19,663 nucleotides of DNA from an uncultured Oscillospiraceae bacterium (lineage in GTDB: Bacteria > Bacillota > Clostridia > Oscillospirales > Oscillospiraceae): NCBI GenBank assembly GCA_958436045.1, contig CAUBIP010000025.1, forward strand, positions 1-19,663, in the 5' to 3' direction. The notes beneath the pieces are model-generated. The model saw nothing but the letters and a program-made list of their open reading frames with translations. It was not told the origin of the DNA and ran no database searches. A program made the translations under genes and the position numbers. Shown piece by piece: positions 1 through 6,816 of this stretch (its first letter is position 1; each line of letters opens with the position of its first letter).

Positions 1-1
1 G

Positions 2-1870
2 GGCATCCCGGTCGTCATCGCCATCAACATGATGGACGTCGTCCGGAAGAACGGCGACAAGATCAACACCGCGCAGCTGGCCGAAGCGCTGGAGTGCAAG
101 GTCGTTGAGATCTCCGCCGTCAAGAGCGAAGGCGTCATGGCGGCGGCGGAAGCGGCCATTGAAGCCGCGAAGCAGGGCAGCTGCATCCCGCTGCACACCT
201 TTACCGGCACCGTCGAGCACGCCATTGCGCACATTGAGGAAGCGGCAGTACATAATCTGCCCGAGGCAGAGCAGCGCTGGTACGCCGTCAAGATCTTCGA
301 GCGGGACGACAAGGTCCTTGAGCAGCTGAAGCTCAACCCGCAGATCGCGGCCCATATCGAAAAGGATATCCAGGCTGCCGAGGAAGAGATGGACGACGAT
401 GCCGAATCCATCATCACCAACGAGCGCTATATCTTCATCGGTCAGCTGATGAAGCGCTGCTACAAGAAAAAGGCAGTGGGCAAGCTCTCCACGTCGGATA
501 AAATTGATAAGATCGTGACGAACCGCATCCTGGCCCTGCCGATTTTCATCGTCATCATGTGGGCGGTCTACACCATCTCCATCGGCACCATCGGCGACTG
601 GGTCACCGGCTTTATGAACGACACGCTCTTTGGCGAATGGATCGTCCCGGGCGTTACCTCCGGCCTGGAAGCCATCGGCTGCGCCGACTGGCTGACGAGC
701 CTGGTTGCAGACGGTATCATCGGCGGCGTCGGCGCTGTTCTGGGCTTTGTCCCGCAGATGCTGATCCTGTTCGTCCTGCTGGCCATGCTGGAGGACTGCG
801 GCTATATGTCCCGTGTCGCGTTCATCATGGACCGGATCTTCCGCAAGTTCGGCCTGTCTGGCAAGAGCTTCATCCCGATGCTGGTCGCAACGGGCTGCGG
901 CGTCCCCGGTGTTATGGCTTCCCGTACCATCGAGCAGGACCGTGACCGGAAGATGACCATCATGACCACCTGCTTCATCCCCTGCGGCGCCAAGATGCCC
1001 ATCGTGGGCCTGATCGCAGGCGCCCTGTTCGGCGGCAGCTCCTGGGTTGCAACCTCTGCGTACTTCATCGGCGTTGCCGCGGTTATCATCTCCGGCATTA
1101 TTTTGAAGAAGACCAAGGGCTTCGCCGGTGATCCGGCTCCCTTCGTCATGGAGCTCCCGGCTTACCATGCACCGATCCCGGTCAACGTCCTGCGGGCGAC
1201 CTGGGAGCGTGGCTGGAGCTTTATCAAGCGTGCCGGTACCGTCATTGTGGCGGCCAGCATCGTGATCTGGATCCTCAACAGCCTGTCCTTTGAAGGCGGC
1301 TTCCATTACATTGGCGATGGCGACGAAATGTCCATCCTGAATCTCATCGGCGAAGGCATTGCCGTGCTGTTCTACCCCCTGGGCTTCGACCGTTGGCAGG
1401 CTGCTGTCGCGACCGTGCTTGGTCTCGTGGCCAAGGAAGAGGTCGTTGGCGTCTTCGGCTCCCTGTCCTCCATGGGCAGTGCGGATTTGGCGATGGAGCT
1501 AGTCGAGGCGGGTAATTCCTCCGGTCTGACCGTCATTGGCCAGGAATTCTTCAATGGCAGTCAGCTGGCAGCGTATTCCTTCATGATCTTCAACCTGCTG
1601 TGCGCACCCTGCTTTGCTGCGATGGGCGCCATCAAGCGGGAAATGAACAACGCCAAGTGGACCTGGGCAGCCATCGGCTACATGTGCGGCTTTGCGTATG
1701 TCGTCGCGCTAATCGTCTATCAGCTCGGTATGCTCATCTCCGGCAACGGCTTCACCGTTTGGACCGCTGTCGCGATCATCGCCCTGGCTGCGCTTCTCTA
1801 CCTGCTGGTTCGCAAGAATAAGTACGACGAAAACACGCTGCGCGTCCATGAGGTCGCCGCGGCGAAATAA
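2..1870 (+). CDS. feoB: Ferrous iron transporter FeoB (5' end outside window)
   Basis: GTP-dependent Fe2+ uptake protein of the inner membrane. The open frame runs in from the left edge, so the N-terminal start and the G1-G3 part of the G domain are missing; 622 residues are visible. The first visible residues contain the G4 guanine-specificity motif NMMD, followed by the helical regulatory domain (to about residue 145). The rest is the polytopic membrane region with the FeoB Gate-type segments GCGVPGVMASR and CFIPCGAKMPIVGLIAG, whose Cys residues are typical of the iron path. A second gate repeat lies near LGLVAKEEVVGVFGSL. The gene ends 12 bp before a small Cys-rich gene with its own Shine-Dalgarno, so the two are co-transcribed. 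Family assignment is secure; its own promoter and any feoA lie outside the window. Confidence 0.97.
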   Translation, partial: GIPVVIAINMMDVVRKNGDKINTAQLAEALECKVVEISAVKSEGVMAAAEAAIEAAKQGSCIPLHTFTGTVEHAIAHIEEAAVHNLPEAEQRWYAVKIFERDDKVLEQLKLNPQIAAHIEKDIQAAEEEMDDDAESIITNERYIFIGQLMKRCYKKKAVGKLSTSDKIDKIVTNRILALPIFIVIMWAVYTISIGTIGDWVTGFMNDTLFGEWIVPGVTSGLEAIGCADWLTSLVADGIIGGVGAVLGFVPQMLILFVLLAMLEDCGYMSRVAFIMDRIFRKFGLSGKSFIPMLVATGCGVPGVMASRTIEQDRDRKMTIMTTCFIPCGAKMPIVGLIAGALFGGSSWVATSAYFIGVAAVIISGIILKKTKGFAGDPAPFVMELPAYHAPIPVNVLRATWERGWSFIKRAGTVIVAASIVIWILNSLSFEGGFHYIGDGDEMSILNLIGEGIAVLFYPLGFDRWQAAVATVLGLVAKEEVVGVFGSLSSMGSADLAMELVEAGNSSGLTVIGQEFFNGSQLAAYSFMIFNLLCAPCFAAMGAIKREMNNAKWTWAAIGYMCGFAYVVALIVYQLGMLISGNGFTVWTAVAIIALAALLYLLVRKNKYDENTLRVHEVAAAK

Positions 1871-1882
1871 GGAGGGGTCTTT

Positions 1883-2035
1883 ATGGCTACTGTGATCATT
1901 GCATCGATTGTCGCGATCCTCTTTGTAGCGATCATCGCTTCGGAGATCCACAAGAAAAAGACGGGGAAGAGCTCCTGCGGCTGCTCCTGCGGCGGCTGCG
2001 ATGGATGCAACACTTGCCATCAAGACAAGACCTGA
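1883..2035 (+). CDS. FeoB-associated Cys-rich membrane protein
   Basis: A 50-residue protein with one N-terminal transmembrane helix (about residues 3-20, TVIIASIVAILFVAIIAS), a basic patch (HKKKTGK) and a Cys-rich tail with six cysteines (CGCSCGGCDGCNTC). This is the signature of the small FeoB-associated protein family of Firmicutes, thought to help FeoB, perhaps as a FeoC-like or metal-handling partner; its biochemical role is not established. The start is supported by the Shine-Dalgarno AAGGAGGGG at 1869-1877, six bases upstream of the ATG. It directly follows feoB and is followed by a GC-rich hairpin, so it is probably the last gene of the feo transcript. Confidence 0.9.
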   Translation: MATVIIASIVAILFVAIIASEIHKKKTGKSSCGCSCGGCDGCNTCHQDKT

Positions 2036-2044
2036 CCCCACCGT

Positions 2045-2090
2045 CCGCCGGGCCCGGCTTTGGCCGGTCCCGGCGGTGGCGTGGCGGTCT
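2045..2090 (+). terminator. GC-rich hairpin after the feo genes
   Basis: Arms 2045-2058 and 2063-2076 (CCGCCGGGCCCGGC and its complement with one G-U pair) form a 14-bp stem with a four-base loop, ten bases after the stop codon of the Cys-rich gene. The T run behind it is poor, and a better T tract (2121-2131) lies further on, so termination may be leaky or occur in two steps. Confidence 0.5.
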
Positions 2091-2136
2091 TTCTGCCGGG
2101 CGATCCCAGATTCGCGCCGCTTTTCTTTTTTGCTAA

Positions 2137-2156
2137 AAGTTAGCCTACGCTAACTT
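2137..2156. promoter_or_regulatory. DtxR/IdeR-type operator (perfect 8-bp inverted repeat)
   Basis: AAGTTAGC-CTAC-GCTAACTT is a perfect inverted repeat with the TTAG...CTAA half-sites typical of DtxR/IdeR/MntR-family metal regulators. It lies 65 bp upstream of the DUF3793 start and downstream of the feo genes. I infer iron (or manganese) dependent repression of the DUF3793 gene. No clear -35/-10 pair could be fixed around it; the promoter probably overlaps the palindrome. Confidence 0.55.
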
Positions 2157-2221
2157 CCGGAATCAAACACTTAAATTTGCGCCATACTGCTAGAGAGCGC
2201 TTGGGAAGGGGAGAGACGAAT

Positions 2222-2773
2222 ATGTCCGAGGAACTTTTGATTCAGCACTGCGCGCCGACCCTGGCGGGGCTCAAGACCGGCAGCCTGGTCACAGCGCCGT
2301 GCCCGGATGTCCCGGCGGTGCTGGCGCAGCTGCGGCAGTGGAACCGGCGGCTCTCGCCGAAGGGCGTACAAATTTTGCCCCTGCGGTTTACCCCCGGGCA
2401 TGTGCTGCTGTACCTGTACCGGTCGCGCCAGCTGGAATCCGACCTGCACCAGCGCGATGCGGCGGCTATTTTGCGCAAAAAAGGCTACACCGATCCGGCA
2501 ACGGGCCGCTGCCTGGCCCAGCTGATGGCCCATCTGCGGCAGGATGCGGAATTTCCCCACGAGATCGGCCTGTTTCTCGGCTATCCGCCGGAGGATGTCC
2601 AGGGCTTTATGGAAAACAAAGCAGCCCACCATAAGCTGGCAGGCTGCTGGAAGGTCTATGGCGATGTCGATGCGGCGCAGCAGACGTTCGCCCGGTATAA
2701 AAAATGCACCCGGGTCTATCTCGACCAGTGGCGGCGCGGCGCAACGCTGGAGCGCTTGACAGTCTCTTCTTAA
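2222..2773 (+). CDS. DUF3793 family protein
   Basis: A soluble 183-residue protein of the DUF3793 family, found almost only in Firmicutes, often near iron or flavodoxin genes; function unknown. Family hallmarks are the central FPHEIGLFLGYPPEDV block (around residues 112-127), then GCWKVYGD (around 142-149) and the C-terminal FARYKKCTRVY. There is no signal peptide or membrane helix. The ATG at 2222 is chosen over an in-frame ATG at 2177 because of the AAGGGGAG Shine-Dalgarno at 2206-2213 and because conserved similarity begins here (MSEELLIQHCAPTLAGLK). It follows the feo genes on the same strand but has its own metal-box control region and its own strong terminator. An iron-responsive function is inferred from context only. 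Confidence 0.88.
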   Translation: MSEELLIQHCAPTLAGLKTGSLVTAPCPDVPAVLAQLRQWNRRLSPKGVQILPLRFTPGHVLLYLYRSRQLESDLHQRDAAAILRKKGYTDPATGRCLAQLMAHLRQDAEFPHEIGLFLGYPPEDVQGFMENKAAHHKLAGCWKVYGDVDAAQQTFARYKKCTRVYLDQWRRGATLERLTVSS

Positions 2774-2794
2774 AATTACAGCTTGAATTCTCTC

Positions 2795-2821
2795 AACGCC
2801 CCGCCGCCCCGGGGCGTTTTT
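2795..2821 (+). terminator. Rho-independent terminator of the DUF3793 gene
   Basis: Perfect arms AACGCCCC (2795-2802) and GGGGCGTT (2811-2818) with an eight-base loop, running directly into TTTTT, 22 bp after the DUF3793 stop codon. Confidence 0.88.
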
Positions 2822-2828
2822 CGTGTAC

Positions 2829-2889
2829 GCATCCCTTGCCGCTCTCTTTGGGAGAGGTGGCTGCGCGCGGCGGGGACGGAGAGGGCCTC
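2829..2889. repeat. Degenerate dispersed intergenic repeat
   Basis: The stretch contains CTCTCTTTGGGAGAGGTGG, a GC-rich middle, then GGACGGAGAGGGC. It resembles the short palindromic CTCTCCC-TTTGGGAGAGG...GACGGAGAGGGC elements scattered between genes in many gut Clostridia genomes. It sits between the convergent ends of the DUF3793 and pseudouridine synthase genes. Recognition is from memory of that pattern; no second copy is present in this window. Confidence 0.4.
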
Positions 2890-2896
2890 GTTTGCA

Positions 2897-3868
2897 TTAT
2901 TTGCGAAGCGTCGCGGCAGGGAAGTACTCCCGCACAAAATCGACATCGTCCACGCGGAAGCTGGCGCCGTTCAGGTATTCCAGGTCCTCTGCAGGCGTCG
3001 TGAAGCGAAATTCCAGGCGGTAGGCGTAGAGGGCCTGGTATTTGCGCGGGGCGTTCTTGCCCAGTGTGCCGTATTTTCCGTCTCCCAGCAGGGGACAGCC
3101 CGCGTGGGCGAACTGGGCGCGGATCTGATGGGTCCGGCCGGTGATGAGCTCGCATTCGACGAGGCTCAGGCCGTTCGAACTTGCCAGGGTCCGGTACTTC
3201 GTCTGGGCTGTCTTCGACCCCTTCTGGGGTTGGTCCGTGACATAGACGCGGTTTTTGACGGCGTCCTTGAAGAGATACCCCTTCAAGACCCCCTGTGCAG
3301 GCCGGGGCGCGCCCTTGACGATGGCGAGATAATACTTCCCCAGCTCCCGGTCCCGAATTTTCTGATTCATGACCCGCAGGGCCATGGCCGTCTTTGCGGC
3401 GATGACGATGCCGCCGGTGTTGCGGTCGATGCGGTTGCACAGGGCCGGGGCAAAGGCGTGCTCCTGCTTCGGGTCCCATTCGCCCTGGGCGTAGAGATAG
3501 GCCTGGATCTGGTCGATGAGCGTCCGGCCGTACTCCGCGCCGTCGTGGGGGTGGACAGCGATGCCGGGACGCTTGTCCACCAGCAGGATCTGGCTGTCCT
3601 CATAGACCACATGCAGCTTCGGCGCCGTGACCTTTTTCCAGCCGCTGTCCGGCGCGGGCTTTTCAAAATAGCGGTCGTCCAGATACAGGCGGACGACGTC
3701 GCCGTCGCACAGCCGCTGGCCGCGCTCGGCCCGCTTGCCGTTGACCTTGATATTCTTGGTGCGGATGCCCTTTTGCATCAGGGAGGCGGGCAGCAGCGGC
3801 GCCGCCTTACCCAGGAAGCGGTCCAGGCGCTGCCCGGCATCGTTCCCGGTGATGATAAATTCCTGCAT
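2897..3868 (-). CDS. RluC/RluD-family RNA pseudouridine synthase
   Basis: A 323-residue enzyme that isomerises uridine to pseudouridine in RNA, most likely 23S rRNA. An N-terminal S4-type RNA-binding domain (about residues 1-75, including GQRLDRFLGK and KNIKVNGKRA) is followed by the catalytic domain. The motif CNRIDRNTGGIVIAAK holds the catalytic Asp (family form HRLDxxTSG; here Asn replaces His, common in clostridial members). The later GRTHQIRAQFAHAGCPLLGD and KYGT motifs are typical. The ATG at 3868 has AAAGGAG at 3880-3874 and begins the S4 domain; an upstream in-frame ATG adds 50 unlikely residues. It lies 10 bp downstream of the DUF4317 gene on the same strand, so both form one transcript. 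Which uridine is modified cannot be told. Confidence 0.93.
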   Translation of the reverse strand: MQEFIITGNDAGQRLDRFLGKAAPLLPASLMQKGIRTKNIKVNGKRAERGQRLCDGDVVRLYLDDRYFEKPAPDSGWKKVTAPKLHVVYEDSQILLVDKRPGIAVHPHDGAEYGRTLIDQIQAYLYAQGEWDPKQEHAFAPALCNRIDRNTGGIVIAAKTAMALRVMNQKIRDRELGKYYLAIVKGAPRPAQGVLKGYLFKDAVKNRVYVTDQPQKGSKTAQTKYRTLASSNGLSLVECELITGRTHQIRAQFAHAGCPLLGDGKYGTLGKNAPRKYQALYAYRLEFRFTTPAEDLEYLNGASFRVDDVDFVREYFPAATLRK

Positions 3869-3878
3869 GGCGGCTCCT

Positions 3879-5015
3879 TTACGCTTTGTCCCCGATGCTG
3901 ATATCGACGCCGTTGACCTCGACGGATTCCTCCGCGTTGATGAGGATGTACTTGACCCCGTCGATGACCCGGGTCTGGACGAGGTCACTCCGGGCGGGGT
4001 TGACCTGAATCGTGACATCCGGCGTCTTCAGAGCAAAGTGCCGGTCGTCGATGAGGTTTTCCGGGCTCAGCTGCGCATCAAGCCCGAAGTCCTCCTCCAG
4101 CCGGACGGCAAATTTTGCCAGCTTCTCCTCCGGGACCTGGCACTGGGCCAGCACCTGGCGCACCTGCCCCTGGGAGATCAGGAGCGGCTCCTCCGCTCGG
4201 GACTCCTTGTGGACCTCGATCATCTCGCTCAGCTGCTCATGCACCTGCTGGACGACGTCGAAGCTGCAATCCTCTTCTAAGGTGCTCGTCAGGATCGCTT
4301 CAAAATTCTTCTTCTGCTGCGCCGCCGGGAGGGGAATGTCCGTGTGGAAGACCTCGCCGACGAAATCCTCATAGCTCTGGGTCTGGTCCTTGCAGTAATA
4401 CAGGGCGTTGTAGATATTCGTCCGGCGGCCGTCAAAGGCCGGGAACAAAAACCCCAGCGCCGGCATGGAGACGACCCAACCAGCGTCCTTATCCTGGAAT
4501 TCCTGCTCCTTGGCGATATACCGCAGGGCGGATTTGGAGAGCTTCACCGGGCAGATTGCGCACAGGACGTAGCTGTAACTCTCGTCGCTGCGGTCCTGCA
4601 GCAGGCCGTCCTTGCCGCGGAAGGGGACATCGTAGGTGTCATGGGCCAAGAGGATGAGGTAATTCTCCCCCAGATGGACGCTGCTGACGGCCTTCTCATA
4701 AAACTGCTGCAGCACCGCCTCGTCCTCCAGCTTCGTATCCCGCAGGGACATCAAAAGCTGATGCTCCGGGCTCCCGGCGACCTGACTCGTGGCAAAGCAA
4801 ATGTCGATAAGCCGCTTGCCCAGCGCGCCCGTCATGGTCCGCTTGAGAATCGCCAGATATTTTTCCGCTTCATTTTCCGGCATCATCGCGACGCTGCGGG
4901 TGAAGCTGGTGATGATCTCGCCGCTGCCGGTGACATAGCAGCCGTGAATTTTCGTGATATTATTCTTCTGCGGCCGCAGGCGGCGGCGCAGCTCGCGCAG
5001 TTCCTTGTCGATCAT
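3879..5015 (-). CDS. DUF4317 family protein
   Basis: A 378-residue soluble protein of the DUF4317 family, widespread in Clostridia and of unknown function. The typical N-terminus MIDKELRELRRRLRPQKNNI and GCYVTGSGEIITSF are present, followed by the central YSYVLCAICPVKLSK and GFLFPAFDGRRTNIYNALYY segments and an acidic C-terminal third. No signal peptide, membrane helix or catalytic motif is seen. The start is supported by AAGGAGAGG just upstream. It is read from a consensus promoter at 5137-5109 through a leader with a terminator-like hairpin and is followed after 10 bp by the pseudouridine synthase gene. Confidence 0.9.
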   Translation of the reverse strand: MIDKELRELRRRLRPQKNNITKIHGCYVTGSGEIITSFTRSVAMMPENEAEKYLAILKRTMTGALGKRLIDICFATSQVAGSPEHQLLMSLRDTKLEDEAVLQQFYEKAVSSVHLGENYLILLAHDTYDVPFRGKDGLLQDRSDESYSYVLCAICPVKLSKSALRYIAKEQEFQDKDAGWVVSMPALGFLFPAFDGRRTNIYNALYYCKDQTQSYEDFVGEVFHTDIPLPAAQQKKNFEAILTSTLEEDCSFDVVQQVHEQLSEMIEVHKESRAEEPLLISQGQVRQVLAQCQVPEEKLAKFAVRLEEDFGLDAQLSPENLIDDRHFALKTPDVTIQVNPARSDLVQTRVIDGVKYILINAEESVEVNGVDISIGDKA

Positions 5016-5051
5016 GGGGCCTCTCCTTACTCTTGGCGGCGCGGGCGGGGC

Positions 5052-5079
5052 AAAAAAATACTCCGGCGGCCCGCCGCCG
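5052..5079 (-). terminator. Terminator-like hairpin in the DUF4317 gene leader
   Basis: Read on the - strand: CGGCGG (5079-5074), loop CGGG, CCGCCG (5069-5064), five bases, then seven T (5058-5052). It lies between the DUF4317 promoter and its start codon, where a terminator would act as an attenuator. No other - strand gene ends here. Confidence 0.5.
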
Positions 5080-5108
5080 AATGGCGTGAATCTTGCTTTC
5101 GTGCCCTT

Positions 5109-5137
5109 ATTATAAAATGTGCCGGGGAGCCTGTCAA
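5109..5137 (-). promoter_or_regulatory. Consensus sigma-A promoter of the DUF4317-rlu operon
   Basis: On the - strand, TTGACA (5137-5132), a 17-bp spacer and TATAAT (5114-5109): a perfect match to the housekeeping consensus, pointing at the DUF4317 gene. The predicted start is near 5102, giving a leader of about 87 nt. Confidence 0.85.
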
Positions 5138-5161
5138 CCTCTTTTGCCGCCCCGGCCGCCC

Positions 5162-5190
5162 TTGACGCTGGGGTGAAAATCCGCTATAGT
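5162..5190 (+). promoter_or_regulatory. Sigma-A promoter of the DUF1287-cwlD genes
   Basis: TTGACG (5162-5167), 17-bp spacer, TATAGT (5185-5190), 33 bp upstream of the DUF1287 start. It is divergent from the DUF4317 promoter, with about 24 bp between the two -35 boxes. Confidence 0.75.
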
Positions 5191-5222
5191 GAAGAAAAAG
5201 ACGCGGGAAGGGAGGGGCACGC

Positions 5223-5933
5223 ATGGTGAAGCAAAAGAGGAAAAAGCGGCTTGCGTTGCTGGGGTGCCTGGTGCTGGCGGCGCTTGCTGCCCTGTACTTT
5301 GCCCGGGCATATCATCTTCTGCCGGAGCGGACCTACACGGCGGAGGATTTTGGCATCCCCGTCGCCGTCAGCCCGGTGGATTTCAACGGCAACGGCGTGG
5401 ACGACTATGCCGACCTCGTCCTCGGCGCGCGGCAGGACGCGAAAAATCACCCGCGCTATGACGGCGCGTACCAGCCCGGCGGCTACCCGCCGGACGACAT
5501 CGGCGTCTGCACCGACGTCATCTGGCGCGCCTTCCGCCAGGCGGGCTACTGCCTGCGGGATATGGTCGACGCCGATATTGCCGCCCGCCCGGCAGCCTAT
5601 CCCCAGATCAACGAGCCGGATTCGGATATTGACTTCCGCCGCGTGCCGAATCTGCACTGCTTCTTCGCCGCCTATGGCCAATCGCTGACCTGCGACACGA
5701 CGCAGATCGACCAATGGCAGCCGGGGGATATCGTCATTTTCGGGCGCGATACCCACATCGGCATCCTATCCGACCGGCGCAATCGTGACGGCCGGGCCTA
5801 TGTCATCCACAACGGCGGCCAGCCCAAGCGGGAGGAGGACTACTTCGCCCGAAACGACCGGGTCACCGCCCACTACCGCTTCGACCCCACCAGCCTGCCA
5901 GACTGGCTCAAGCTTTCCTGGCAGGCGGAATAA
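5223..5933 (+). CDS. DUF1287 domain protein, membrane-anchored
   Basis: A 236-residue protein with a basic N-terminus and one membrane segment (about residues 10-29), then an extracytoplasmic DUF1287 domain, a family related to NlpC/P60-like cysteine hydrolases. Visible family blocks are YDGAYQPGGYPPDDIGVCTD (the likely nucleophile is Cys96), IDFRRVPNLHCFF, QPGDIVIFGRDTHIGILSD (His178) and YVIHNGG (His196). Odd feature: residues 53-64 (DFNGNGVDDYAD) match a dockerin-like EF-hand calcium loop placed just before the domain. The start has GGGAAGGGAGGGG upstream and a sigma-A promoter at 5162-5190. cwlD follows after 48 bp, so a cell-wall or spore-cortex role is possible, but no activity is established for the family. 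Confidence 0.87.
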   Translation: MVKQKRKKRLALLGCLVLAALAALYFARAYHLLPERTYTAEDFGIPVAVSPVDFNGNGVDDYADLVLGARQDAKNHPRYDGAYQPGGYPPDDIGVCTDVIWRAFRQAGYCLRDMVDADIAARPAAYPQINEPDSDIDFRRVPNLHCFFAAYGQSLTCDTTQIDQWQPGDIVIFGRDTHIGILSDRRNRDGRAYVIHNGGQPKREEDYFARNDRVTAHYRFDPTSLPDWLKLSWQAE

Positions 5934-5934
5934 C

Positions 5935-5963
5935 GCATCCCGCCCAGACAAGCCGCATAGACT
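5935..5963 (+). promoter_or_regulatory. Possible sigma-E-type promoter of cwlD
   Basis: GCATCCC (5935-5941), 14-bp spacer, CATAGACT (5956-5963). The -10 matches 7 of 8 positions of the Bacillus sigma-E consensus CATACAMT; the -35 is weak. The leader would be only about 12 nt. CwlD belongs to mother-cell/forespore regulons in Bacillus, which makes it plausible, but the match alone is weak. Confidence 0.3.
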
Positions 5964-5981
5964 TGGGTGAGGGGGGAGCGT

Positions 5982-6701
5982 ATGAAATTTTTCCGAAAAA
6001 ACTGGCCCATCTATCTGGCGGTGATCGCCGGATTTACGGGATTGTCCTTGCTCGGCTCCCGGGCGTTTGGCGCAGTGCGCGTTTACCGCGACGCCCTGGC
6101 GATGCCGCAGACGACCGTTGTGCTGGATGCCGGGCACGGCGGAGCCGACGGCGGGGCCGTCTCCTGCACCGGCGCCCGGGAGTGCGAGATCAATCTGGCC
6201 ATCACCCAGCGGCTGGACGACCTTTTGCACCTGCTGGGCTGCCCGACGCTACAGCTGCGCCAGGGGGATACGGACCTTTCCAGCGCCGACGCGGCCGGCA
6301 TCAGTGAGAAAAAGGTGACGGATCTGAAAAACCGTGTCGCGCGAATCAACCAGCAGGCGGACGGGGTCCTTGTCAGCATCCATCAAAATCAATTTTCCCA
6401 GAGCCAATACCGGGGCGCGCAGGTGTTTTATGCCCCGAATGCGGAAAGCCGGGCCTTTGCCGCCTTGATGCAGCAGAATCTGCGCGCCGGACTCGACCCG
6501 GCCAACAAGCGGGAATGCAAGCCCGGCAGCGGTATTTTTTTGCTGGAGAAAATCGAGTGCCCAGGCATCTTGGTCGAGTGTGGCTTTCTCTCTAATCCGG
6601 GCGAGGAGGCGCTGCTGCGGTCCAAGGACTATCAAAAGCGCCTGGCCGCCGTCCTGGCCGGGTCCATCACGGCATTTTTGGCAGGGCGCACGGCAGTTTA
6701 G
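5982..6701 (+). CDS. cwlD: N-acetylmuramoyl-L-alanine amidase CwlD
   Basis: A 239-residue Amidase_3 zinc hydrolase, about the length of B. subtilis CwlD. In spore formers CwlD, with a deacetylase partner (PdaA), makes the muramic delta-lactam of cortex peptidoglycan needed for germination. An N-terminal signal anchor (about residues 8-26) directs it across the membrane. Zinc and catalytic residues are visible: LDAGHGGADGGAV (His52), Glu67 in RECEINL, SIHQNQF (His134) and VECGFLSNPGE (Glu199). The ATG at 5982 has a GAGGGGGGAG ribosome-binding site at 5969-5978. It lies 48 bp after the DUF1287 gene and probably shares its transcript, with a possible sporulation promoter between them. The CwlD identity rests on length, anchor and a single catalytic domain without SPOR or SH3 repeats. 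Confidence 0.9.
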   Translation: MKFFRKNWPIYLAVIAGFTGLSLLGSRAFGAVRVYRDALAMPQTTVVLDAGHGGADGGAVSCTGARECEINLAITQRLDDLLHLLGCPTLQLRQGDTDLSSADAAGISEKKVTDLKNRVARINQQADGVLVSIHQNQFSQSQYRGAQVFYAPNAESRAFAALMQQNLRAGLDPANKRECKPGSGIFLLEKIECPGILVECGFLSNPGEEALLRSKDYQKRLAAVLAGSITAFLAGRTAV

Positions 6702-6732
6702 CGGCTTTTTTGCTGCATTCCGGCGCGAGATA

Positions 6733-6768
6733 TGCTATAATAACCGCAATGGGGGCGCTTTGTGCCCC
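6733..6768 (+). promoter_or_regulatory. Extended -10 promoter and leader hairpin of radA
   Basis: TGCTATAAT (6733-6741) is an extended -10 element without a good -35. It is followed at 6752-6768 by a small stem (GGGGCGC, loop TTT, GTGCCCC) in the 5' leader, upstream of the radA start at 6817. Confidence 0.6.
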
Positions 6769-6816
6769 ACCTCGCTATGATAGCAGAAAGAAAACCCAAC
6801 GGAAGGGGAGCCGGGA

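Noticed and set aside
2783..3901. Long + strand frame (372 codons) opposite the pseudouridine synthase
   Set aside because: Starts inside the terminator of the DUF3793 gene and mirrors a certain gene.
5223..5300. Lipoprotein signal in the DUF1287 protein (LLGC)
   Set aside because: The Cys at residue 15 directly follows the basic n-region, with no hydrophobic stretch before it; a membrane anchor fits better.
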